64,000 nt of DNA, taken from the NCBI GenBank assembly GCA_017302895.1, contig JAFLBV010000002.1, positions 186,001 through 250,000 on the forward strand. Direction: 5' to 3'. The position numbers and the translations under genes are program-made. Source of the DNA: Ignavibacteria bacterium. GTDB lineage: Bacteria; Bacteroidota; Ignavibacteria; Ignavibacteriales; Ignavibacteriaceae. Below, in pieces: positions 26,097 through 35,584 of this stretch (positions within the stretch are counted from its first letter, which is position 1; the number at the start of each line of letters is the position of its first letter). Under the pieces are notes generated by a model. The model saw only the letters and a list, made by a program, of their open reading frames with translations, had not been told where the DNA came from and did no database searches.

Positions 26097-28919
26097 TTAC
26101 TTTATAACTTCAACCGCCGGAATCAAGTAGAATTTTAACATCGACTTTTTGTTGAAAGTCTTTTTCGCCATCTCAGAAATATCCTTTAGCGTCATCTTTC
26201 TGATAATCTCGTTTCCCTCAGTAAATCCTTTCAAATCAGAACCGCTCATAGCATGTGAACTTATCAGGTTCAGTATGCCTCTGTTTGTCTGGAAAACTTC
26301 TTCGCGTTCCTTAAGAGCATTTTCCTTTGCTTTCTGAAGTGTTGTTTCATCGTTGAAGTTTTGTACTAAAGAATCAATGATAGATTCTGTTTTAGCTGTA
26401 AGTTCTTCTTTTCTGGCAGGGTCACAATTAAAAAATACAGTATTATTGAATTGAGATTCAGGATACTGATTAAAACTTACACCAGCAGAAATAGAATAAC
26501 TTCCGCCAAGTTCCTCGCGGATTACCTCGTTAAACTTGATATCAAGGACTTTTTGCAGAATCGTTAATTCGAGATTACTTTTTCTACTCCAGTCATACTT
26601 GCCCGGGAAAGCAAGAAAAACTGTTGCCTTGTTCTCCATCCCTTTTTTCACGGTTTTTTCACCACCATTTTGAGAATACCTGACTCCCCTGTCAAGCCAT
26701 TCTTCATGATCCACACTTTTCTGTGATGCTATATACCTGCAAATGAGTGATTTAATCACATCTTCATCAAAATTTCCGGTGAAAACAAAAGTAAAATCGC
26801 CTGCTGAATTAAATCTTTCCTTGAATATCTGATATGCCTTTTGTTGATTTATTTCACCGAAACGGCTGATACTCATCGGTTTCATCCGCGGGTTGTTGTT
26901 ATACAGGGCCACAACAATTGAATCATAAAACACATTGTCTGGTGACAGTCCTTCATTGATCAGATAACTTCTCAGTTTTTCCATAAAATTTGCAGTGGAT
27001 ATTGTATCCAGACGCGGTTTTTCAAATGTAAGGTACACAAGCCGGAAAAAATCCTCGAGATCATTGACCGAACTTTGTCCGTTAATCTCCTCATATAGCT
27101 CAGTCACATTTGTTTGGACTGATATCATTTTTCCTGCAAGTTTTTTGTAAAGTTCAGTAAGATTGAACTCACCCAAACCAGATTCCTCGACGATCGAGGT
27201 TGCGTAATTTGCTGAGACAAGGTCCTTATCCTCAACTTTGGAGAGACCGCCTCGGCTAAAACCGTACATTAGCACTTCATCTTTTTGCAAGCCGGTTTTT
27301 TTTAGGTAAACTTTTGCGCCGTTACTCAAAGTCAACAATTTTACATCATAAACATCAAGGTTTTCTTCTGTAACGATTCTGCCGGGTTTGGGTTCCACTT
27401 CCACAAGCGGCTTGTTTACTTCCGTCGATTGAGGTTTTGCAATCTCCATGGTGGTAACAGATTTGAAGATATTTTCAAGATTTTCCTGTTTTGGGACAAT
27501 TGCACCTGTTTTTTCAGGATAGGAAACGAGAGTTACCATATTCGAATCAGAAATCAGTTCTGATGCAATTTGATTCACTTCCGAGAGGGTGATTTGTGGT
27601 ACAATTTCCTTGTATATCTTATAACCCGTTTCAATATCCGTATAAATTGCATCATTTATAAACTGATCGAGCAAGGCATTCACCACACCGGTGGAATACT
27701 GATTGTCTTTCTCCCTGTAATAATTATCCATAGATGCATCAAGATTTTCTTTAGCCCGCGAGAATTCCTCTTTCGTAAAGCCATATCTTTTCATTTTTTC
27801 ACCCTCGAGAACCAGAAGTGAAAATGACGAATCTATCATATTTTCTTTGGAAGAGGCGTAAAGAACGAAAGCACCCTTATTATAAGAAAGGGTTGTGGAG
27901 TATCCTCCACCATTTTGCAGAGGTGAATTGCTTAATTTAGAAATATCAAACAGTCGTTCACTCAGAATGGAACCGACTATCTGATGTATGATCCCTTTTT
28001 TATAGTCAGCCACAGTGTTCGCTTTAAGTACAGGTCGCTTGTTGACTATGACGACATTGCTCGTTGTTGTTTCTTTGTCACCAACGATAGAATAAAGCCT
28101 CTCTTTATGATCCGGTACTTCATAAATAATTCGCTTCTTTGGGGTGTCAGAGGCACCGTAAGACCCGAAGTACTTCTTAATGAGTGTTTCCATATCCCCA
28201 GCCTTAAAATCACCCACAGCCACCACAGACATTAATTCCGGCCTGTACCACTCTTTGTAATAATCAGTCAAAGCTTTGTGTGGAAAAGACTTCAGAACTT
28301 TTTCATCACCGATCGGCAATCTCTGTGCGAATCTCGAGTTGTGGAAAAGAACAGGAAACTGAATGTCCCTGATTCTGCCCTCAGCCCCTTTTCCCATTCG
28401 CATTTCCTCAAGCACCACTCCCCTCTCCTTTTCAATCTCAAGAGAGTCAAATGTAGCCTGAAACGCCCAGTCGGAGAGCACCATAAACGCAGAATCGAGA
28501 ATGGTTTCACGGTCTGTGGGTACCGTTAGCATATACACAGTTTCTTCTGTCGAAGTATAGGCATTTATTTCCGGACCGAATTTCATACCGAGTAACTCAA
28601 GAAAATCAATAACCTTGTTTCCCGGGAAATTCTTTGTACCATTAAATAGCATGTGCTCAGTAAAATGTGCAAGACCTTTTTGATCATCGCGTTCATTAAG
28701 AGAACCGGTCAATATCACCAGCCTTAATTCAGCTTTTTTCTCAGGTAATCTGTTTTCAAGTATTGAATACTTTAAACCGTTTAACAGAGTGCCCTCAAGA
28801 ACAGAACGGTGTTTAGGAATTGAATCAGAAGAGGTCTGGGGAAACAGATTTATTGTGAAAAGAAAAAGGGCTAAGATTGATATATTTGTCAGTTGCATGT
28901 TATGGGAAGTCTTTCGCAT
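26097..28919 (-). CDS. M16 family zinc metalloprotease, exported
   Basis: M16 proteases cut peptides inside a closed two-half chamber. The inverted zinc motif HFTEHMLFNGTKNFPG is present near the N terminus and a downstream Glu (EEMRMGKG segment) probably gives the third ligand. The second half, which is normally inactive, is complete, so the length of about 940 residues fits the PqqL-like single-chain type. A signal peptide follows the chosen ATG (MQLTNISILALFLFTINLFPQ). An upstream in-frame ATG at 28958 would overlap the lipid kinase gene and add 13 residues before it. Confidence 0.92.
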   Translation of the reverse strand: MRKTSHNMQLTNISILALFLFTINLFPQTSSDSIPKHRSVLEGTLLNGLKYSILENRLPEKKAELRLVILTGSLNERDDQKGLAHFTEHMLFNGTKNFPGNKVIDFLELLGMKFGPEINAYTSTEETVYMLTVPTDRETILDSAFMVLSDWAFQATFDSLEIEKERGVVLEEMRMGKGAEGRIRDIQFPVLFHNSRFAQRLPIGDEKVLKSFPHKALTDYYKEWYRPELMSVVAVGDFKAGDMETLIKKYFGSYGASDTPKKRIIYEVPDHKERLYSIVGDKETTTSNVVIVNKRPVLKANTVADYKKGIIHQIVGSILSERLFDISKLSNSPLQNGGGYSTTLSYNKGAFVLYASSKENMIDSSFSLLVLEGEKMKRYGFTKEEFSRAKENLDASMDNYYREKDNQYSTGVVNALLDQFINDAIYTDIETGYKIYKEIVPQITLSEVNQIASELISDSNMVTLVSYPEKTGAIVPKQENLENIFKSVTTMEIAKPQSTEVNKPLVEVEPKPGRIVTEENLDVYDVKLLTLSNGAKVYLKKTGLQKDEVLMYGFSRGGLSKVEDKDLVSANYATSIVEESGLGEFNLTELYKKLAGKMISVQTNVTELYEEINGQSSVNDLEDFFRLVYLTFEKPRLDTISTANFMEKLRSYLINEGLSPDNVFYDSIVVALYNNNPRMKPMSISRFGEINQQKAYQIFKERFNSAGDFTFVFTGNFDEDVIKSLICRYIASQKSVDHEEWLDRGVRYSQNGGEKTVKKGMENKATVFLAFPGKYDWSRKSNLELTILQKVLDIKFNEVIREELGGSYSISAGVSFNQYPESQFNNTVFFNCDPARKEELTAKTESIIDSLVQNFNDETTLQKAKENALKEREEVFQTNRGILNLISSHAMSGSDLKGFTEGNEIIRKMTLKDISEMAKKTFNKKSMLKFYLIPAVEVIK

Positions 28920-28944
28920 TATGACAGATCGGTCAGATGAAAAC

Positions 28945-29859
28945 TCAAAATATGACATTTAATTTGTGTGGTGATATCGACATCTTGATCTCTTTGACCA
29001 GGTCATCAGATGTTTCTCCATCAAGATGCAGGTATGCCGGTTCATCAAGAGAGATTGTGTAATTGTTTGTTGTAAAATAAGTTACCTCTTTTAATCCGAG
29101 GTGTGACCCTGTGATGGCTTTCGGTAAATTTTTAAAGATTTTTGGCAGAGACATATTCTCAACGATACAGACATCTGCCAGTCCATCATCAACCTTTGCA
29201 TCAGGAGTCAGCTTAAAGCCACCGCCGGAATACAACCCGTTGCCCGTAGTGATGAACATGGCTTCTCCGCTCAAATTCTTTCCATCCCCTGTGGACAGTT
29301 TGTATCTGACAGGTGTATAAGAGAAGAGTGCCTGAATAAGAGAAATGATATAAACCGTCATCCCGGTCAGGAACTTCTTCTTTTCTTTCAATTTACCAAC
29401 ATAGGCGTCGAATCCTATCCCCGAGGTATTGATAAATTTTTTCTTCTCAACACTGCCATCTACGAAGGTGATTCTTAAATCCCATACATCCATTGCAACA
29501 GATTCCGAAGCCGCCAAAGCTGCTTTTAGAACATCGACAGGGTTGTTTGAAAGATGAAAATATTTGGTAAGGTCGTTTCCCGATCCGGTGGGAATCAATG
29601 ATACAGAGAAACGGTAAGGTGGTGGAACAAGATTCACGAGGGAATTAAAAGTACCGTCACCCCCGGCTAAAAAGATGTGGCTATCACTCCTGTTTAGATC
29701 ATTGTAATATCTGGAAGCCTCATCGAGAGTTTTTGGAAGGAAAACCCGTAGTCCGGAGATCAATCCGGAATGACCTATGAGTCCGGCAAACTTTCTGCCT
29801 CTCCCGTTACCCGAGAGAGAATTTATTATTAAATATTTGTTTTCAGGGAGTTTCAGCAG
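28945..29859 (-). CDS. Diacylglycerol/lipid kinase family protein, probable non-standard start
   Basis: This is a YegS/DgkB-type lipid kinase that phosphorylates diacylglycerol or a related lipid. The nucleotide site HIFLAGGDGTFNSLVN and SLIPTGSGNDLTKYF are clear, and the C-terminal half has the DGLADVCIVE segment. The first ATG, GTG or TTG in frame (TTG at 29763) gives 272 residues and loses the family N terminus. Upstream codons encode KYLIINSLSGNGRGRK, the usual first strand and glycine loop. A CTG at 29859 would give about 304 residues, the normal length. The frame begins right after the ftsY stop. Confidence 0.85.
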   Translation of the reverse strand: MLKLPENKYLIINSLSGNGRGRKFAGLIGHSGLISGLRVFLPKTLDEASRYYNDLNRSDSHIFLAGGDGTFNSLVNLVPPPYRFSVSLIPTGSGNDLTKYFHLSNNPVDVLKAALAASESVAMDVWDLRITFVDGSVEKKKFINTSGIGFDAYVGKLKEKKKFLTGMTVYIISLIQALFSYTPVRYKLSTGDGKNLSGEAMFITTGNGLYSGGGFKLTPDAKVDDGLADVCIVENMSLPKIFKNLPKAITGSHLGLKEVTYFTTNNYTISLDEPAYLHLDGETSDDLVKEIKMSISPHKLNVIF

Positions 29860-29871
29860 GTATTCTCTGGT

Positions 29872-30813
29872 TTACTTTGAAAAAATTGCTTCAACATACA
29901 TACGGGGGTCGAAATTCTGGAGGTCTTCAATTCCCTCTCCAACTCCAATATATCGTACAGGTACTTTCAGTTCTCTGCAAATTTGAAAGATTACCCCGCC
30001 TTTCGCAGTTCCATCAAGTTTTGTAACTATCAAGCCAGAAAGCTCGGTAACTTTTGAGAACTCCTTCCCTTGTTGCACGGCATTCTGACCTGTTGTACCG
30101 TCAACCACTAAAAATATCTCATTTGGTGCATCAGGCAGCTTTTTGGAAATCACATTTTTGATCTTCTTCAATTCTTCCATCAAATTCACTTTGGTGTGAA
30201 GTCGGCCCGCAGTATCTATCATTACCACATCGGCATTGATTCTGATAGCCTCCTGAATTGTCTCAAATGCAACCGAGGAGGGATCTGCACCCTGGTGTCT
30301 GGATATAATTGGAACTCCCGCTCTGTCAGCCCATATTTCGAGTTGTTCATTTGCCGCAGCTCTGAAGGTATCTGCAGCTCCAACAACTACTTTCCAGCCC
30401 GATAGTTTAAAATTATGGGCAAGTTTTCCGATCGTAGTGGTTTTTCCCGCTCCATTTACACCTACAATAAGGATAACAAACGGTTTGTGTTGCTCAACAT
30501 CAGGAACATACTCCTTTGAAGAGAGTGAGTGCTCGAGTTCTTCCTCAAGAACTGCCTTTACAACTGCCAATACATTATCTCCGGAACGGTCTTTTTCTGA
30601 CTTAAGTTTTTTCCGAACTTCATCAACAATTTTCATTGCAAGATCATATCCGATATCTGAAGTGATCAAAATCTCTTCCATCTCTTCGAGTGTAATTTCA
30701 TCAATTACAGCCTTGCCTGTAACCGTTTCAGAAATTTTATTGAATATTTTGTCCCGTGTTTTCGAAAGCCCGTCTTTTAGTTTTCCAAAATTAAAATTCT
30801 TAATAAAACTCAT
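29872..30813 (-). CDS. ftsY: Signal recognition particle receptor FtsY
   Basis: FtsY is the membrane-side GTPase that receives SRP-bound ribosomes. The 313 residues show the N domain (about 5-100) and the G domain with GVNGAGKTTTIGKLA (P loop), DTFRAAANEQL, DTAGR and TKLDGTAKGG. The acidic N-terminal extension of E. coli FtsY is missing, as in many bacteria. It overlaps pgsA by 4 nt at its start. Confidence 0.96.
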   Translation of the reverse strand: MSFIKNFNFGKLKDGLSKTRDKIFNKISETVTGKAVIDEITLEEMEEILITSDIGYDLAMKIVDEVRKKLKSEKDRSGDNVLAVVKAVLEEELEHSLSSKEYVPDVEQHKPFVILIVGVNGAGKTTTIGKLAHNFKLSGWKVVVGAADTFRAAANEQLEIWADRAGVPIISRHQGADPSSVAFETIQEAIRINADVVMIDTAGRLHTKVNLMEELKKIKNVISKKLPDAPNEIFLVVDGTTGQNAVQQGKEFSKVTELSGLIVTKLDGTAKGGVIFQICRELKVPVRYIGVGEGIEDLQNFDPRMYVEAIFSK

Positions 30814-31373
30814 TTTTTACTCTTTATTATCTTTATAGCTTTTATGACATAGTTTAGATAGGATGCGATTATTAACACAATCAGTGAGTAATAATATAAC
30901 CGCATGAACAGCAGGGATTCACTCAACTGTAAAAAAACAAGAATGAGATATGAACCGATAAAGAAAAATGTCCATTTACCCAACCAATCGGAGGGTGGCA
31001 CCCTTCCGATACTCTTGCTTAGGAATAGACCCGGAAGCATAATAAGTAGATCTCTTGCCACAATCACAAAGAAAAGCACCGGATCAAGTATACCAGTGAT
31101 ATAGAATGTGATTGAAACCGAAATTACGAGCACCTTATCAGCGAGAGGATCGAGAATTTTCCCCAGTTCCGAAACCTGATTAAATTTTCGGGCAAAATAG
31201 CCGTCAAAAAAATCAGTGATGCTTATTAATAACACGAGCAGAACAGTTAAGGGCCTTCCAAGAATGTCGGGATTTACCAAAAACCATATCAGCGGAAATG
31301 AACCGAAGAGTCTTGAAAGACTCAAAAGATTTGATACCTGGAAAAAGTGTTTTTTTTCGATCCCGAACATCAT
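30810..31373 (-). CDS. pgsA: CDP-diacylglycerol-glycerol-3-phosphate 3-phosphatidyltransferase
   Basis: PgsA makes phosphatidylglycerol phosphate, the first committed step to acidic phospholipids. The 187 residues form a multi-helix membrane protein with the CDP-alcohol phosphotransferase signature: DFFDGYFAR, then GKILDPLADKV, which supplies all the conserved Asp, Gly and Ala residues. Other CDP-alcohol transferases share the signature, but the size and Leu-rich start fit PgsA. The stop of the subtilase gene overlaps its start by 4 nt. Confidence 0.9.
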   Translation of the reverse strand: MMFGIEKKHFFQVSNLLSLSRLFGSFPLIWFLVNPDILGRPLTVLLVLLISITDFFDGYFARKFNQVSELGKILDPLADKVLVISVSITFYITGILDPVLFFVIVARDLLIMLPGLFLSKSIGRVPPSDWLGKWTFFFIGSYLILVFLQLSESLLFMRLYYYSLIVLIIASYLNYVIKAIKIIKSKK

Positions 31374-34300
31374 CTTATTATTGCAATCTTTCCGGTTTTT
31401 GTACCAAGTTCATTCTTTTTTCCGTCAGTCATTGTTGCCCGGTAAATATATACTCCGGAAGGCACTTCCCTGCCATCTGAATCCAAAAGATTCCAGTCCA
31501 CTCCACCATTTCCGTCATTTTCCGAAAACTCTGCAATCCTGACTCCCTCAAGATTGAAAATAATTATATCCACATACCGCGGAAGATTTGCAAATGTGAC
31601 GCTCCTGTGTTTTGATTTGTCCACGGGACTCGGGAAAGTATAGATATCTTCAAGACTGGATGCCGTGGCTGTAAGAACAATAGTAGCACCTGAGTTTGAA
31701 TTTATCAGCAAGTTTCCGGATCCGGCATCCGATCTGATGTTTTTCAATGTCAGGGTATATTCCCTTCCTAAAGATCCGACCGGTTTTGATCCCTTGAGAC
31801 TAAGAATAACCGTCTTCTTATCCGTTGGGGAGACGGTCGCGGAAGTCACTTTGTTATCGGGTGAAAATGAATAATTAGAGACATCACCGGCAGTCGCAGG
31901 ATCCAAATCCAGATTCATCCTGATCGAAACTGTGTAATTATCAAGAATTTTGAAGCTTTCTATAAAGAAACTCTCTGTAACGACTCCGGGAGTATAAGTA
32001 AAAGTTGCCGTATCCGAGCTAACGGGTGAGCCGTAGTTGTCAATTAGTCCTGAAATTAGAACCCTGTTGGGACCGTTATTAAAGTTCGAGGAGAAAGTTA
32101 AAAGGAAAGCATTCTCTCCCGACGGAGTGTAGGAGGAAAGCGGGATTTTTTCATTTCCCTTGATCAGGTGGATACCCGAGGGATTATCAATCTCTTTTCT
32201 CATCTTGTTCGAAAACAAAACTTCAACGGAATTTAGAGTTTTCACAGAGGCAGAAGAATATTTTGCCGGAGAGTGATGAAATACTTTAATCACTTTGGAG
32301 GCCGCTTTACGGGTGCCAGAAACACCTTCAACCTTGTAATAATAATTTTTATTCAGCTCCACACCGGTATCATTGAAGAACTGGGAGGTCGTGGAATCGT
32401 AAAGAACAAGTTCGGATTCTGTAAGCCCTCTGTAAACAAAATATTTCGATGCTGAACCCTGAAAGCTGATTCTGATTTTTGAATTGTCCACACTGAATGC
32501 GGAGGTCAGAGTCGGAGCAAACGAAGCGGTTTGGTTGAACTCAAAAAATTTGATTATGTTTCCATATGGATAAGCTATTTCGGCAATTCCATTTCCGTCA
32601 AAATCCTCGATTAGAATTGCATTGGTATTTACATTCTCGTCATACGAAACAATTTCACCACTCAATCCCTGACTTTTAATGATGTATGCGTAAGGATATG
32701 TAAACAGGAGCAGTTCCTGCTTGCCGTCACTATCGATATCATAAAACTTAAGTGAATTGGATGCCCGCTGGAAAGTGGATTTAAATTCCACAGCAGGATC
32801 AATAAAAGCATTATCATATGAAATATTCAGATTGGTTCCGGCGAAATTGAAAATTATTATTCTATTATAAGGAGCAACATCGACATCGGGAACGGCTTGG
32901 AGGAGGACGGCTAAATCCTCTTTTCCATCACTGTTAAAATCTCCCGAAGCAATAAAGGAGGATGACGACATGTAACCGGTTCTGATGATTTTATCGGTTT
33001 TAATGTCGTTTATTGCATTTACCTTCATTACAACTATATCACCGTCAGAATCCGTGAAGACAATTTCGTTTTTTGAATCACCATCAATATCTTTGACAAC
33101 CAGAAATGGCGAGTTAAATGTATTTCCACCGAAACCCATACCTGACTGATTGTAAAATCTTGATTTGTAGGTCAGGGATAAATCTGAATTAATTGAGTAA
33201 ACAACCACAGTAGTATCGTTTCTTACAGCCAACAGTTCATTTTTATTATCCCGGTCGAGATCAAACACACCAATGGGCCAAAAATAGCTTGTATCAGCCG
33301 ATGTAGCGAGCTGGAATGTCCCCGTATTGTTCACCTGCTTATGAATGTGGGCAGAGTAACCCCAAAGAGATAGCAGATCTGTTACCCCGTCTTTGTTAAA
33401 ATCGCCATAGTCTTTGGCTATTTTGCGATTTAAAGTATCAGTCTCCAGAGTTACAAACTTTTCGTTCTCAAATCTGTAAAGTTTGGTGGTCTCCGGCGAC
33501 ATCACTTCCCGAATGAGGGCTCCCTTGTTGTTACCGGGTAAAGCAATCGATTTATCAAAAATATATCCTGCCGGAAGTGTAAAAGTTTTTTGGGTTTTCT
33601 CATAGGTTCTGAACAAATCACCGCTGTTTAGTGTGAAATATCTGTCGACAGTATCCCTGATTTCAGTCTTGAATCCACCCTCATTCGTTACTTCAAAATA
33701 GATATCATACTGTTCAGATGGAAATATTTGTGATCTCGGAATAAATCCATAGTGCAATTGTTTCACAAAACCCGTGTTGGTCGAAAATCCATCCAGTGTA
33801 ACATAACTGAAAACTGACTCAGAACTCCTTTTATAATACATCTTGACAACAGCAGGGTCCTCTGTATAAGTTGCAGCCATAAATGTCGGTTTATCGCCAT
33901 AATAAGCAGGCAAAAGTGAAATCAGTTCACCTTTTGTTCCAGACCTTTTGATACGAAAATTTACTCTTTCTTCTGCTGTGAAAGAATTTGTCTGTTCCAC
34001 TTTGAGCCGAAGTGTATAGACAGAGTCTTTTAGGCTTTTAAGAGCAAAATTGTAGATGATTTGATCTGAAACCTGATTTTGCTGGTTACTGATAAGATTA
34101 GTCCAGGAAACGGGGTTTAATCCTGTGCCGTATTCAAGCGAGAAAGATTTAAAGTAGGATGAAAGAATTGTCGCATTAATCTTCAAAGTATCAAGAGAAG
34201 TTGAGTAATCCTGTAGAGGAAAATTGAACTTGATGACAGAGGGAGCGAGTACCTTGAGGGCTCGAAGGAGGTTTAGTCTTCCTGCTCCTGCCCTGATATC

Positions 34301-35584
34301 CCAGCCGGGGTTCCCGATATCATCAGCGGTCGATTTTAGTATCTGCTTCACTTCTTCATTTGAAAAACTTTTTTTCGACAGAATCATGGCTGCCGATGCG
34401 GTAACGAATGGTGCCGCTGCTGAAGTACCGTTAAAATCTGTGTAATTCCAGTTACGGGAGGTAGTCTTGATTTGCGTACCGGGTGCCACAAGATCAAGAG
34501 TTGAACCATAGTTCGAACTTCCTGCGACATAATCCTCCGCGGTTGAGTTACCGACTGAAATCACTTCACTGTATCCCGACGGGTAGTGAGGATCGGGCGA
34601 ATTGGAGTTACCTGAACTTCCAACGAGAACAACATTTTTTGAATAAGCATACCTGACTACATCCCGGAGTACATGTGAATAAGAGTAATCTCCAAAGCTC
34701 ATGTTTATTACTTTTGCCCCCATCAGGACCGAGTAAAGTACAGCAGCTGACACATCATCTTCTTCGCCATAACCTTGAGGATCGAATGATCTAAGATTTA
34801 GAATTTTAATTCGGGGTGCCACACCGGCGATTCCGAGAGAATTATTCGTTTCAGCACCAATGATTCCCGCCACAGCTGTACCGTGTGAGTAGAGGTTTTC
34901 ATCCATCGGATCATTATCCCAGTCGAGATAGTCACCCCCTGTAGTGTCGAATGGGAAGCCTGTCCTGTCAGTAAAATCCCATCCCATGTAATCATCCACA
35001 AAACCGTTGTTATCATCATCAATACCATTAGAGTTTTTATCTCTACCCTGCTGATCTTTTCCGGTTTCACCTTGGTTAATAAACACTTTATTTTTCAAAT
35101 CAGGGTGTTTATAGTCAATTCCCGTATCTATTACGCTCACTATTACCGTGTCAGCACCCTCAGTGATTGCCCATGATTCAAACGCCCCTATTTTTGAAAG
35201 AGCCCATTGCTGATTTACAAGACTGTCGTTAGGAATGTAATCAATTTTGTAGGTCAATCCCTCCTGCACATATTCGATTTCGAAATTTTCCTTAAGTGCA
35301 TTGGCTACAGATTGTGCGAGAGGTTCATCAGAGATTCTTACGGCAACAATCCGGGACAATTCAGGGATTCTGTCCGCAAGTCCTTTGGCAAAAGGAGCTA
35401 TCGTTATTTTGGAATCCTTTGACGGGGCATCGGTTGCGATTATCGATTTTATGGAGGCATCAAGTCTGCTTTTTACTTCGGAGGAAGGAACTGATGCCTT
35501 GTATTTAACAAAAATAATTTTCTGTGAAAATGCCTGACTCGAGATGAGTAAAATGAAGAAAAAAAAAATCCTGCTAAATTTCAT
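31370..35584 (-). CDS. Large secreted subtilisin-like protease with FG-GAP repeats and C-terminal sorting-like domain
   Basis: The 1404-residue precursor starts with a signal peptide (FSRIFFFFILLISSQAFSQ). The S8 catalytic triad is visible: Asp in VIDTGIDYKHPDL (about residue 150), His in HGTAVAGIIGAE (about 232) and Ser in NGTSAAAPF (about 388). Six Asp-rich FG-GAP-like repeats follow (for example DFNKDGVTDLL, DIDGDSKNEI, DFDGNGIAEI) over about residues 725-1000. The end (YTFPSPVDKSKHRSVTF, GVYIYRATM, GKIAIIR) resembles FlgD-like or T9SS sorting domains, so surface export is likely. Nine residues upstream another ATG exists at 35611, but the chosen ATG gives a cleaner signal peptide. Confidence 0.9.
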   Translation of the reverse strand: MKFSRIFFFFILLISSQAFSQKIIFVKYKASVPSSEVKSRLDASIKSIIATDAPSKDSKITIAPFAKGLADRIPELSRIVAVRISDEPLAQSVANALKENFEIEYVQEGLTYKIDYIPNDSLVNQQWALSKIGAFESWAITEGADTVIVSVIDTGIDYKHPDLKNKVFINQGETGKDQQGRDKNSNGIDDDNNGFVDDYMGWDFTDRTGFPFDTTGGDYLDWDNDPMDENLYSHGTAVAGIIGAETNNSLGIAGVAPRIKILNLRSFDPQGYGEEDDVSAAVLYSVLMGAKVINMSFGDYSYSHVLRDVVRYAYSKNVVLVGSSGNSNSPDPHYPSGYSEVISVGNSTAEDYVAGSSNYGSTLDLVAPGTQIKTTSRNWNYTDFNGTSAAAPFVTASAAMILSKKSFSNEEVKQILKSTADDIGNPGWDIRAGAGRLNLLRALKVLAPSVIKFNFPLQDYSTSLDTLKINATILSSYFKSFSLEYGTGLNPVSWTNLISNQQNQVSDQIIYNFALKSLKDSVYTLRLKVEQTNSFTAEERVNFRIKRSGTKGELISLLPAYYGDKPTFMAATYTEDPAVVKMYYKRSSESVFSYVTLDGFSTNTGFVKQLHYGFIPRSQIFPSEQYDIYFEVTNEGGFKTEIRDTVDRYFTLNSGDLFRTYEKTQKTFTLPAGYIFDKSIALPGNNKGALIREVMSPETTKLYRFENEKFVTLETDTLNRKIAKDYGDFNKDGVTDLLSLWGYSAHIHKQVNNTGTFQLATSADTSYFWPIGVFDLDRDNKNELLAVRNDTTVVVYSINSDLSLTYKSRFYNQSGMGFGGNTFNSPFLVVKDIDGDSKNEIVFTDSDGDIVVMKVNAINDIKTDKIIRTGYMSSSSFIASGDFNSDGKEDLAVLLQAVPDVDVAPYNRIIIFNFAGTNLNISYDNAFIDPAVEFKSTFQRASNSLKFYDIDSDGKQELLLFTYPYAYIIKSQGLSGEIVSYDENVNTNAILIEDFDGNGIAEIAYPYGNIIKFFEFNQTASFAPTLTSAFSVDNSKIRISFQGSASKYFVYRGLTESELVLYDSTTSQFFNDTGVELNKNYYYKVEGVSGTRKAASKVIKVFHHSPAKYSSASVKTLNSVEVLFSNKMRKEIDNPSGIHLIKGNEKIPLSSYTPSGENAFLLTFSSNFNNGPNRVLISGLIDNYGSPVSSDTATFTYTPGVVTESFFIESFKILDNYTVSIRMNLDLDPATAGDVSNYSFSPDNKVTSATVSPTDKKTVILSLKGSKPVGSLGREYTLTLKNIRSDAGSGNLLINSNSGATIVLTATASSLEDIYTFPSPVDKSKHRSVTFANLPRYVDIIIFNLEGVRIAEFSENDGNGGVDWNLLDSDGREVPSGVYIYRATMTDGKKNELGTKTGKIAIIR

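Noticed and set aside
28278..28529. Open frames on the plus strand inside the M16 gene and in other long genes
   Set aside because: They are antisense shadows, without ribosome binding sites or recognisable protein features.
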